A DNA stretch of 64,000 nucleotides from Gammaproteobacteria bacterium (GTDB lineage: Bacteria > Pseudomonadota > Gammaproteobacteria > Arenicellales > JAANXG01): positions 1 through 64,000 of the forward strand of contig JAHEIO010000005.1 of the NCBI GenBank assembly GCA_024639325.1, written 5' to 3'. The notes beneath the pieces are model-generated. The model had not been told where the DNA came from and made no database searches. It was given only the letters and a program-made list of their open reading frames with translations. Position 1 is the first letter of the stretch; each line of letters starts with the position of its first letter. Below are positions 46,330 through 54,217 of this stretch, in pieces. The translations under genes were made by a program, and so were the position numbers.

Positions 46330-47984
46330 CCCGCAGTTTGCCGGTCGCCCGCTCTTTTCAAGAACGGATACTCGATGAGGTTGTAGGTGAAGCTCGCCAC
46401 CAACCAGGTGACCAGCGTCGCCGCCAAGAACAGCGGGAACCCGGTGGCATCCACTCCCAGATAAAACGATGACAATCGCCTGAGTACATCGATCAACAGG
46501 GGGTGCACCAGGTAAGCGCTGTAGCCGATGATTCCGAATGAGCGCAGCGGCCGGTTGCGAAGAATTGCCCCGTAAATCGAATTACGGGCGTACACCGCCG
46601 AGAACACGAGAAACCCGGCTGCAATACCGAACCAGGGGCGCTGCTCAAAAGCCGGGAACACGCTGTACCCCAGCCAACCGCTGAGGATCGTCGCGCTTCC
46701 CGTAACGAACACGGCGGCGAGAACCAGGGAAGCAATCCAGCCCAGCGTTTTTTCAACTTTATCCCGATAGCGGTTGATCACGTTGGCCGATCCTTCGTTA
46801 TTGAGGACGTAGCTGACGAATATGCCCACCAGGAACCAGCCGAGCATGAGCGGCCTCACATTGGGCCGGCTGTTCATCTTGATCGGAATGGCTGAGGTGT
46901 ACCATAGCAACCAGAGTGCAAGCCCGGCCAGAACCAGCAGAGCAAGGGCGAATCGCAGGCGCAGCAGCAATGCCATTCCGACCATGATGAACGGCAGCAG
47001 CAGGTAGAAAAACATCTCCTGCGGGATGGTCCAGAAATGACCGTCGCCCTGCAGAAAAAGAAAATGGGGCAGGGCCCATTGCACGCTGCCGGACGCAAGG
47101 AAATAAATAAAAATGATGGTGTAGTACATGGGAACGATGCGCGCCAGGCGGCGGAAAAAGTAGTTTTGCAGCCTGGGCCCGTCGAATATCAATTCTGGAC
47201 CGCGCACGAAGGGAATAGCCAGTAGATAGCCACTCAGTGCAAAAAATATCCACACGCCAACCAGCCCCGATCCGCTGAATATCCCCCAGGAGTGGTCGGC
47301 GACCACGCTCAACGCCGCAAGCCCGCGAAGACCGTCCAGCTCCAGGGTATGCGGTTTGATACCGGCGTCGTCAACCGGGTCGAGCTGCGCAAGCGACGGT
47401 ATGCGACCGGCGTTGAGACCCTGCACTAGAAAAAACACCAGGACTCCGACGACGCCGGGAATGCCGAATCGAAGATATGGATTTTGAACCTCGATTTTAC
47501 GGCTGCTGACAATCGCGGATGCGCCTTCCGTGGCATGAACTTTCAAGCCTTCCTTGGTTACTTCTATGCGGGTACGACTATTCCCGGACTCGAAGTAGTC
47601 CCTTAACGCTTGCCCCTGTAGCCGAAACGAGGCAGCGTAGTGGCTGTGAACCATGATCTCGCGCAAGAGCAGCGCTCGGCCACCGGTCTCGAACTCGATT
47701 TTGAACAATACGGCAAGCCGATCGTCGAGTTTGGTGAGCACGCGCTCATTCTCGTCCAGCACGGTTGAATTTTGAACCAGGCGGCCGGCGTCAAAGGTAC
47801 GGCTGGCGGGAGGGCGCTGGAAGTAGATTCGGATGTCGGCGGGACCTTCACCGGTCAGCAGCAGTTCGACACGATCCACACGCGACAGAATGTCATAGTC
47901 GATGAAACGCTCGCTGCCGGCGAAAGCCAGCAGGGCCAGGACAAGGGCAACGATCTTTCGGGTAGGGGAGACGTTAACCTGCAC
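46326..47984 (-). CDS. Acyltransferase family 3 (OafA/YrhL) with N-terminal periplasmic domain
   Basis: The 552-residue protein starts with a membrane helix (IVALVLALLAFAGSERFI). A beta-rich region of about 150 residues without a recognised family precedes a second helix (IPGVVGVLVFFLVQGL). The acyltransferase-3 domain begins near 215: LDGLRGLAALSVVADHSW, VGVWIFFALSGYLLAIPF, RRLARIVPMYY and a series of helices to the end. These enzymes move acyl groups across the inner membrane to modify surface sugars. The extra N-terminal domain is unusual and may select the acceptor. It diverges from imuA across an AT-rich gap. Confidence 0.86.
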   Translation of the reverse strand: MQVNVSPTRKIVALVLALLAFAGSERFIDYDILSRVDRVELLLTGEGPADIRIYFQRPPASRTFDAGRLVQNSTVLDENERVLTKLDDRLAVLFKIEFETGGRALLLREIMVHSHYAASFRLQGQALRDYFESGNSRTRIEVTKEGLKVHATEGASAIVSSRKIEVQNPYLRFGIPGVVGVLVFFLVQGLNAGRIPSLAQLDPVDDAGIKPHTLELDGLRGLAALSVVADHSWGIFSGSGLVGVWIFFALSGYLLAIPFVRGPELIFDGPRLQNYFFRRLARIVPMYYTIIFIYFLASGSVQWALPHFLFLQGDGHFWTIPQEMFFYLLLPFIMVGMALLLRLRFALALLVLAGLALWLLWYTSAIPIKMNSRPNVRPLMLGWFLVGIFVSYVLNNEGSANVINRYRDKVEKTLGWIASLVLAAVFVTGSATILSGWLGYSVFPAFEQRPWFGIAAGFLVFSAVYARNSIYGAILRNRPLRSFGIIGYSAYLVHPLLIDVLRRLSSFYLGVDATGFPLFLAATLVTWLVASFTYNLIEYPFLKRAGDRQTAG

Positions 47985-48120
47985 AAGTCTGATAATGGTT
48001 CATAATATTAAAGTAAAACATTAAAAAAAATACATAAAATATTGAAAAACAATAATAAAAAAATTCAAAGTGGTTTTCAGTCGAATTCCGTTTTTGTTAT
48101 TGCCTTAATCGGGGTTAATA

Positions 48121-48140
48121 TACTGGTTATAAAAACAGTA
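48121..48140 (+). promoter_or_regulatory. LexA operator (SOS box) of imuA-imuB
   Basis: TACTGGTTATAAAAACAGTA matches the gammaproteobacterial LexA consensus TACTG-N10-CAGTA with CTG and CAG exactly ten bases apart. It lies 16 bp before the imuA ATG. CTGGTTAT of this box also forms an inverted repeat with ATAACCAG at 48146-48153, next to the start codon. Confidence 0.9.
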
Positions 48141-48155
48141 TTCGTATAACCAGTC

Positions 48156-48767
48156 ATGAAATCCGACCTGCGCGGACGGTTAAGTAAACATCACCTGGTG
48201 TGGCAAGGCAACACGGTGGACGGCAAGGGAAACGGCGTGAGCACCGGTTTTGCCGAACTGGACCAGGCATTGCCTACCCGTGGCTGGCCGGAAGCCGCCC
48301 TGACCGAGATAGCCGTTCCCTACTGGGGGCTGGGAGAGCTGCGCCTGCTGCTCCCGGCTATGGTGCATCTGAACCGGCAAAAGCGCCGAATCGTGTGGAT
48401 TGCACCGCCTTACCTACCCTATGCCCCGGCGCTGGCCCGGGCCGGTTTGGATTTGCAGTACGTCATGGTCGTTGACACCCAGTCCGGTAACGTTTCCTGG
48501 GCCATGGAGAGGCTGTCGTCCACCAGATCCTGTGGCATGGTTCTGGCGTGGCCGACGCGCCTGTCGGAGGTGGAGGCTCGCCGCCTGCAACTGGCCGCAG
48601 AAATCGGCGGGGGCATCGGGGTCGTTCTGCGTGCGGAGGATACGAGGTGGCGGGCACCTTCGGCAGCGCTGCGCCTGAAAATAGAGTCGCTCGACGGGGA
48701 GATCGCGATCAATATACTGAAAGCCCGCGGCGGCAGCCATCGAACCCGGGTTGCGGTGCCCCTTTAG
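48156..48767 (+). CDS. imuA: Translesion-synthesis accessory protein ImuA
   Basis: The 203-residue RecA/SulA-like protein has STGFAELDQALPTRGWPEAALTEI, LRLLLPAMVHLNRQKRRIVWIAPPYLPYAPALARAGL and MVLAWPTRLSEVEARRLQLAAE, matching ImuA. The Walker A site is degenerate, as usual in this family. It is required with ImuB and DnaE2 for damage-induced mutagenesis in the bacteria where this was studied. imuB follows after eight bases. Confidence 0.9.
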   Translation: MKSDLRGRLSKHHLVWQGNTVDGKGNGVSTGFAELDQALPTRGWPEAALTEIAVPYWGLGELRLLLPAMVHLNRQKRRIVWIAPPYLPYAPALARAGLDLQYVMVVDTQSGNVSWAMERLSSTRSCGMVLAWPTRLSEVEARRLQLAAEIGGGIGVVLRAEDTRWRAPSAALRLKIESLDGEIAINILKARGGSHRTRVAVPL

Positions 48768-48775
48768 CCCGCCTG

Positions 48776-50281
48776 ATGCAGCACGCGGCGCAACATGCTG
48801 TTTCGCTGGACAGGGGGACAGCCTCGGGCGTCGCCCGCGCACCGTCTTCGCTCCTGTGGGCCGCCGTTGATTTGCCCTCTCTGGCCCTGGAGGCGCTGCA
48901 CATCGGCGTAAACGAGTATGCCGTTGTCACCGAGCCCTCGCGCCGAGGCGAAATCGTCCATCAGGCCTCTGAAAATGCCCGTTCGGTTGGCATCAAGCCT
49001 GGAATGAATGTCAATGCGGCCCTGGCGATATGGGCCAGTCTGCAGGTCTGCCCTCGCGATCCTGATGCGGAACATCGTCATTTGCATGAATTTCATCACT
49101 GGGCCGGCCGCTTCACACCAACCGTCAGTACGGAGCCGCCAACCACACTGCTTTTCGAAGTCGCGGCCAGTCTGAAGCTGTTCGACGGAATCGAGGCCTT
49201 ATACGACAGGTTGCGCCGGGAACTGGATCAGACCGGGCATCGCTGTTATCTGGCGCTGACGCCAACGCCCGGCGCGAGTTCGATGCTGGCGGCAGCCGGA
49301 CGGGAAACGCTGATCACTGATAGGGCTGACCTCAGGATGTCAATGCAGGCATTGCCCATACATTCGCTGGGGTTGGCAGGAGAGACGCTTCGCAGGCTCC
49401 GGGCCGCGGGAGTTTCATCCCTCGAAGAACTGTGGCGCCTGCCACGGCACGACCTGGCCCGCCGGTTCGGACCGGATGTGGTGCGCAAACTGGACCAGGC
49501 ACTGGGCATGCGTCCCGATCCGCGCCGGATCGACGCCATACCTGACTGCTTCGAGCGTCATTGTGAACTGGAAGCGGAAACCGTTGAGGCGTGTTTCATC
49601 CTGCAGGCCGCGCGTTTTTTGCTGAAGCAATTCTCCGATTTCCTGACTGCCAGAAGCGCTGTTGCCAGTGACGTTCGGGTTTGGCTGAAACACGCGGGCA
49701 AACCCGCCACCCGGATCGATGTGGGAACTCGTCTGCCAATGCGTGATGCCGCACAGTGGGAGAGGCTGCTGAGGGAACACATTCAGCGCCGTGAACTGCG
49801 TGCGCCGGTGCGGGGTATCCGTCTGTCAGGTTCCGGTTTACGGAGCGTCAACCCGGCCAGCGGTGATCTGTTTGAAACCCCGGACGCAGTCGGAGACTGG
49901 GCACGTGCCCTGGATGAACTGGAAGCCCGCTTGGGTAAAAAAAACCTGTGGACGCCGAGCGTGTTGGCCGACCATCGCCCCGAGCACGCCTGGAAGCGGT
50001 CCCCGCCGGCAGTGGATCAAGCCGATGTCTCGTGTCCACCACACCGTCCGCTGTGGCTGCTCGATGAACCCCGGCGTCTGAATTGTCAGGCAGATGATGG
50101 CTCAGGCTCGGTTTCGTTCAATATCATCGATGGTCCGGAGCGGATTGAATCAGGGTGGTGGGATGACAATGAATATTGCCGGGACTACTATACGGCGGTC
50201 TGCCCGCAAGGCCGCCGCCTATGGGTTTTTCAGGATCTGAAGAAAAGATCCGAATGGTATCTTCATGGGTTGTTTGGTTGA
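48776..50281 (+). CDS. imuB: Y-family polymerase-like mutagenesis protein ImuB
   Basis: The protein has 501 residues from ATG 48776 (MQHAAQHAVSLDRG); the ORF-track start is inside imuA. The Y-family fold is visible (LLWAAVDLPSLALEALHIG, PTVSTEPPTTLLFEVAASLKLFDG, the helix-hairpin-helix LRRLRAAGVSSLEELWRLPRHDLARRFG). The acidic catalytic residues of true DinB/UmuC enzymes are not present, as in other ImuB proteins. It is thought to link DnaE2 to the beta clamp and ImuA. A hairpin repeat follows. Confidence 0.92.
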   Translation: MQHAAQHAVSLDRGTASGVARAPSSLLWAAVDLPSLALEALHIGVNEYAVVTEPSRRGEIVHQASENARSVGIKPGMNVNAALAIWASLQVCPRDPDAEHRHLHEFHHWAGRFTPTVSTEPPTTLLFEVAASLKLFDGIEALYDRLRRELDQTGHRCYLALTPTPGASSMLAAAGRETLITDRADLRMSMQALPIHSLGLAGETLRRLRAAGVSSLEELWRLPRHDLARRFGPDVVRKLDQALGMRPDPRRIDAIPDCFERHCELEAETVEACFILQAARFLLKQFSDFLTARSAVASDVRVWLKHAGKPATRIDVGTRLPMRDAAQWERLLREHIQRRELRAPVRGIRLSGSGLRSVNPASGDLFETPDAVGDWARALDELEARLGKKNLWTPSVLADHRPEHAWKRSPPAVDQADVSCPPHRPLWLLDEPRRLNCQADDGSGSVSFNIIDGPERIESGWWDDNEYCRDYYTAVCPQGRRLWVFQDLKKRSEWYLHGLFG

Positions 50282-50303
50282 AACAGAATCAGATATCTAA
50301 GGA

Positions 50304-50409
50304 GTTGAATCCGGCTTGTCTTTGCGAGACACGCCGTAAATACCTCCCTGTAGGCTCTGCGCCAGCATCCCTGCTGGCGAAGGTCTATCAAAGACAAGCC
50401 CGATTCAAC
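50304..50409. repeat. REP-like palindromic repeat with 21-bp inverted flanks
   Basis: GTTGAATCCGGCTTGTCTTT at 50304 and its reverse complement ending at 50409 match at 20 of 21 positions. The core holds two smaller hairpins, CCTCCCTGTAGG-like and GCCAGCATCCCTGCTGGC. The core resembles a hairpin repeat (CGCCGTAAATACCTCCCTGTAGG type) that I recall being dispersed in some gammaproteobacterial genomes. It may also end imuAB transcription. Confidence 0.65.
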
Positions 50410-50442
50410 CCCAAGACGCAGTGTGACTGAAATAGGAAAAAC

Positions 50443-51690
50443 ATGCCGACTGAAAAAATAGCCGTCATCGGCGCCGGGATTATCGGCGTCACCTGTGCAT
50501 ACGAGCTTCGGCACAACGGGTTCGATGTTGTCCTCATCGATCCTCAGGACAATGAGGCGGCGCCTTCGCTAAAAAACGCCGGCGCCCTGGCCTATTCCGA
50601 GATCCTGCCGATCGCCAGCGGAAGCGTGCTATACAAGGTCCCCAAATGGCTCGCCGATCCCCGGGGGCCCTTGTCCATCAGGGCAGGATATTTGCACAAA
50701 ATCATCCCCTGGCTGACGCGCTTCGTGTTGGCTAGCAACGAAAAACAAGTGCAGGCGACGGCCAAAGCTCTGGCCGCCCTCAATCTACTCTCCAGGGAAC
50801 TGTGCGGTTCGCTATACGAGGCCGCCGATATATCGGACGCGATAAAACGGGCCGGAGCCCTGCATCTGTACGAGAGCGAGCGGGAACGTTCGGTTGCGAT
50901 GCCGGGCTGGCGCATACGGGAACGCAACGGAATCCGGTTCGAGCACATCGATCAGTCGGAACTCAGGGTGCGGGAGCCAGCCCTGGCTGCCGTGTTTTAC
51001 GGCGCCACGTTGATCGAAGACTGGCACCTCGTGTCCGACCCCAAAGATGTGCTCGATGCGCTGTTCTGCCTGGGGAGAGAGTCAGGCGTTGAGTTTATCC
51101 GTGAGTCGGTGTTGGATGTAAACCCTTCCGAAGAAGGCGTGTGTCTGTCGTTCGAGGGCGGGGCGCCTGCCATACGTGTAGGCAAGGCGTTGATCACGGC
51201 GGGCGCCTGGTCGAGAATCCTGGTGGACCGGCTCGGCGACAATATCCCCGTCGAAGCGGAACGAGGCTACAATACCACCATTGTCGAGCCCAATGTCCGG
51301 ATCAATTCGGAGCTGATATTCGGCGAACACGGATTCGTGGCAACCCAGTTGGATAGCGGCCTACGAATCGGTGGAGCGGCCGAGTTTGCAGGACTGCTTG
51401 GCGCGCCCCGCTATGACCGGGCCGACGCCATGTTGCACAAGGCAATGCGGTTCCTGCCTGGATTGCGAACAGAACATTCAACCCGATGGATGGGATGCCG
51501 GCCGAGCATGCCGGACAGCCGCCCCGTTATTGGGCCTTGCGCAAAAACACCGAATGTCCTGTATGCTTTCGGGCACGGTCATACTGGTCTGACGCAGGCG
51601 CCCGGGACAGCGCGACTGATTACCGACATGCTGCTGGGCCGTCAATCGATGATCGATGCGCAACCGTTCTCACCACAAAGATTCAACTAG
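50443..51690 (+). CDS. FAD-dependent D-amino-acid (probably D-hydroxyproline) dehydrogenase
   Basis: The 415-residue DadA-like DAO-fold protein has the FAD dinucleotide motif IAVIGAGIIGVTCAYEL, LIDPQD at the end of beta-2, GRESGVEFI, GAWSRILVDRLGDNIPVEAERGYN and the C-terminal WMGCRPSMPDSRPVIGP and FGHGHTGLT. DadA-type enzymes oxidise D-amino acids and pass electrons to the respiratory chain. Next to a hydroxyproline epimerase and a dihydrodipicolinate-synthase-family remnant, cis-4-hydroxy-D-proline is the likely substrate. That assignment is from context. Confidence 0.88.
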   Translation: MPTEKIAVIGAGIIGVTCAYELRHNGFDVVLIDPQDNEAAPSLKNAGALAYSEILPIASGSVLYKVPKWLADPRGPLSIRAGYLHKIIPWLTRFVLASNEKQVQATAKALAALNLLSRELCGSLYEAADISDAIKRAGALHLYESERERSVAMPGWRIRERNGIRFEHIDQSELRVREPALAAVFYGATLIEDWHLVSDPKDVLDALFCLGRESGVEFIRESVLDVNPSEEGVCLSFEGGAPAIRVGKALITAGAWSRILVDRLGDNIPVEAERGYNTTIVEPNVRINSELIFGEHGFVATQLDSGLRIGGAAEFAGLLGAPRYDRADAMLHKAMRFLPGLRTEHSTRWMGCRPSMPDSRPVIGPCAKTPNVLYAFGHGHTGLTQAPGTARLITDMLLGRQSMIDAQPFSPQRFN

Positions 51691-51710
51691 CCCGGATATA
51701 CGGAGCAGTT

Positions 51711-52005
51711 ATGGACAGCACCGGAGATATGCTCAGGATCGAACAGCTGGTAACCAGCCGTGGCGCTGTACCGGCATTTTATTCAGGGCAACTATGACGG
51801 CGCGCTCGAATTGTGGCACCGAACGCGGTTGTCCAACATGTTCTTCTGGTCTCATGCCTTCAATCCATCGGTCAAGGCTGTTTGTAACATGATGGGCCAC
51901 GACGTGGGGCAGTGTCGGCTGCCCGTCGTGCCGCTGGAAGGGGCGGCGTTGGACGAGTCGTCCGAGTCGTTGGAGCCGCTTCGAAATAAGCCCGCATTTC
52001 AATAA
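51711..52005 (+). pseudogene. Remnant of a dihydrodipicolinate-synthase-family gene (likely hydroxyproline-pathway deaminase)
   Basis: Two pieces in different frames remain. The first (51711 on, MDSTGDMLRIEQLV) resembles the segment around the Schiff-base lysine in this family, usually K-D/E-S/A-S/T-G-D. The second (about 51758-52005, ALYRHFIQGNYDGALELWHRT, FNPSVKAVCNMMGHDVGQCRLPVVPL) is the C-terminal helical region. The N-terminal barrel and the stretch between the pieces are missing. In hydroxyproline catabolism a member of this family deaminates pyrroline-4-hydroxy-2-carboxylate, which fits the neighbours. The gene cannot be functional as it stands. Confidence 0.75.
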
Positions 52006-52009
52006 AACG

Positions 52010-53008
52010 ATGGCAGATCACGTCTTTCACTGTATCGATGGGCACACCGCCGGTATGCCCGTCAGGCTGGTCACGGACGGCGTGCCACTTCTGCGAGGAG
52101 ATACCCAGAGCGAGCGACGTCAGCACTTCCTGCGGGAATACGACTGGATAAGGAAATCACTCATGCTGGAGCCCCGTGGCCACGATGCTATGTCGGGCGC
52201 ACTGCTGTATCCGGCCGCCCGCGATGAATTCGATATGGGGCTCGTATTCATCGAGACCTCGGGTTCTTTGCCGATGTGCGGCCACGGCACCATCGGTTCC
52301 GTCACCTTCGCACTGGAACGAGGCCTCGTCGAACCCGCCCGGCCGGGCGTCGTCAGGGTCGAGACGCCCGCGGGTCTGGTGGTGGCGGAATACGATAAAG
52401 TGGGAAACAAGGTGCGTTCCGTGAGGCTGAACAACGTCCCTTCCTTTCTGCTGATCGAAGACCTGGTTGTCGAATTCAAACCGCTCGGTAGACTGACCAT
52501 GGATATTGCCTACGGAGGCAACTTCTACGCCATTGTCGAACCCCAGCAAAATTATTCCGACGCGTCGGATTTTTCTGTATCGGAGCTGCGCCGGATGGGC
52601 TGGGAGTTGCAGTGCCTGATCAACGACACCAACGATATCGTGCATCCGCTGGATGAGAGCATCCGCGGAGTGAAGCACTGCATGTGGACGGGCAGGCCCT
52701 CCCGGCCAGGTTCGGACGGACGCAGCGTGGTGATCGCCGGTGAAAGCCTGGTTGACCGCTCACCCTGCGGCACCGGAACCAGCGCACGCATAGCGCAACG
52801 CGTCGCACGCGGCCTTCTCGAAGTGGATCAATCGTTTGTCCACGAGAGCGTGATCGGCAGTCAGTTCACCGGACGGGCCGTGAACGAAGTCCCGGTGGGC
52901 GATCTGAATGCCGTTGTTCCGACCGTCGAAGGCAGCGCGTGGATCACCGGCCTGAACACGATCTTCGTCAACGATGACGATCCGTTTCCCGAGGGATTTC
53001 GCGTGTGA
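52010..53008 (+). CDS. 4-hydroxyproline 2-epimerase (proline racemase family)
   Basis: The 332-residue protein has CIDGHTAGMPVRLV at the N-terminus and both catalytic cysteines: MCGHGTIG near residue 90 and DRSPCGTGTSA near 252. Having both rules out the dehydratase branch, in which the first is threonine. It should convert trans-4-hydroxy-L-proline to cis-4-hydroxy-D-proline, the substrate of the nearby dehydrogenase. GGNFYAIVE and GSQFTGR are family blocks. It follows the pseudogene by four bases. Confidence 0.9.
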   Translation: MADHVFHCIDGHTAGMPVRLVTDGVPLLRGDTQSERRQHFLREYDWIRKSLMLEPRGHDAMSGALLYPAARDEFDMGLVFIETSGSLPMCGHGTIGSVTFALERGLVEPARPGVVRVETPAGLVVAEYDKVGNKVRSVRLNNVPSFLLIEDLVVEFKPLGRLTMDIAYGGNFYAIVEPQQNYSDASDFSVSELRRMGWELQCLINDTNDIVHPLDESIRGVKHCMWTGRPSRPGSDGRSVVIAGESLVDRSPCGTGTSARIAQRVARGLLEVDQSFVHESVIGSQFTGRAVNEVPVGDLNAVVPTVEGSAWITGLNTIFVNDDDPFPEGFRV

Positions 53009-53040
53009 CGAAGTTACTGAAATTGGCCGTGCGAGGTATT

Positions 53041-53985
53041 CTAAAACTCTCCGCTCAAGGTAATTGCCGCGAACGGAGAGCTGTCATAATCGCCGGAGGA
53101 CAGTTTCTCGCCGGCGGAGTTTTTGAGCTCCAGTTTTCCGTCTAACGTTGCCCCGATATAGAGATCCAGATCCAGACCGCTTTTTCCTGATCGATGCAAT
53201 CGAGCGAAGGTCAATATTCCTTCGTTACTGCCGATGCCGTTAGGGGCCAGGCCCTCATCATCCAATCTGAAGCGGAACTTGCGGTAAACACCGCCGGCAC
53301 CCAGGTACCAGTTTTCGTTGATCGTATAGCTCAGTTCGAGGCCCGCCGGACCCAGCACGTCTGCTTCGAAAGGATTCGCTACGCGCCACTTTTCGTTGAA
53401 TCGCCAGTCGACCGCGAGAAAGGGAAATACTTTCCACTCGTCCTCGACATTCCTGAACGCTGCCGCGCCCAGTCCCAGCCGCTTTTCCCGTGAAAAACTC
53501 CTGAATGCCATCAGAGGTGTTCCGAAGGTCATCGAATCGCTGCTGTCGGCACCGTATTCCTGCAGCCAATCGACGGACGGCGACAGCCCCACCGTCCAGG
53601 CTGACCCGAAGCGGATGAAGATCGGGATACCCAGGCCGAATCGTCTGACGTCGTTCCAGGGTTCCACTCCGCCGAATTCCGTCAGACCCTTGAAATCGTA
53701 GTCATCGACATCGTACTTGACGCTCAACCCGACAATGGTGGTCGGAGAAATCGCTTTGGTTGCCTTGAATCGGAAGAAAGCGCTCGACAGGCTGAATTCT
53801 CCGCCACCATCAATATCGCTTTTCGGTTGGTGGAATGCCGTGAAAGAGGCTGAAAAATCGACGTTCGAGCGGTCTGCAGACGCCGATTCTGCTGCCTCAG
53901 CGGGAATGGTTGGCATCAGCGAAAAAGCGGAGATCACCAGTGCCAATAGGCGCTGCCCCCCACGTGATGAATGTTTGGACTTCAA
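53041..53985 (-). CDS. Predicted outer-membrane beta-barrel protein, DUF6268-like
   Basis: The 314-residue precursor has a signal peptide (LLALVISAFSLMPTIPAEAA). Repeated amphipathic strands follow (FRFKATKAISPTTIVGLSVKYDV, AAFRNVEDEWKVFPFLAVDWRF, GLELSYTINENWYLGAGG), and the last residue is phenylalanine (AAITLSGEF), the usual C-terminal signal of barrel proteins. The family name is from memory. Function is unknown. It converges on the epimerase gene. Confidence 0.7.
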   Translation of the reverse strand: MKSKHSSRGGQRLLALVISAFSLMPTIPAEAAESASADRSNVDFSASFTAFHQPKSDIDGGGEFSLSSAFFRFKATKAISPTTIVGLSVKYDVDDYDFKGLTEFGGVEPWNDVRRFGLGIPIFIRFGSAWTVGLSPSVDWLQEYGADSSDSMTFGTPLMAFRSFSREKRLGLGAAAFRNVEDEWKVFPFLAVDWRFNEKWRVANPFEADVLGPAGLELSYTINENWYLGAGGVYRKFRFRLDDEGLAPNGIGSNEGILTFARLHRSGKSGLDLDLYIGATLDGKLELKNSAGEKLSSGDYDSSPFAAITLSGEF

Positions 53986-54197
53986 AATATCGGATACAGG
54001 TTTCTGTTATGGATTATGGGGTTATTATCTAATACCAACCATGTTATAGAAGTGGTTTATTGAATTATTTTTGGTTCGTTTTACTGATGCGCCTACTATC
54101 AATGTAGCAGGCCTGCCCGTGTTTCTCAGCCCACGTGTCGCGCCCACCCGCGCCCTGGCGCAATGGCCGGGCAGGGTCATGGCACTATCATGCCACA

Positions 54198-54217
54198 TAC
54201 TGTATAAATATACAGCA
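54198..54217 (+). promoter_or_regulatory. LexA operator (SOS box) of dnaE2, ending on its start codon
   Basis: TACTGTATAAATATACAGCA keeps CTG and CAG ten bases apart with an AT-rich core, nearly identical to the best E. coli SOS boxes. The last base is the A of the dnaE2 ATG at 54217. The -10-like TATAAA lies inside the box, so a transcript would begin at or very near the start codon. Confidence 0.92.

Noticed and set aside
48414-48842. Several long minus-strand ORFs across imuA and imuB
   Set aside because: High GC keeps antisense frames open; the plus-strand proteins have clear families.
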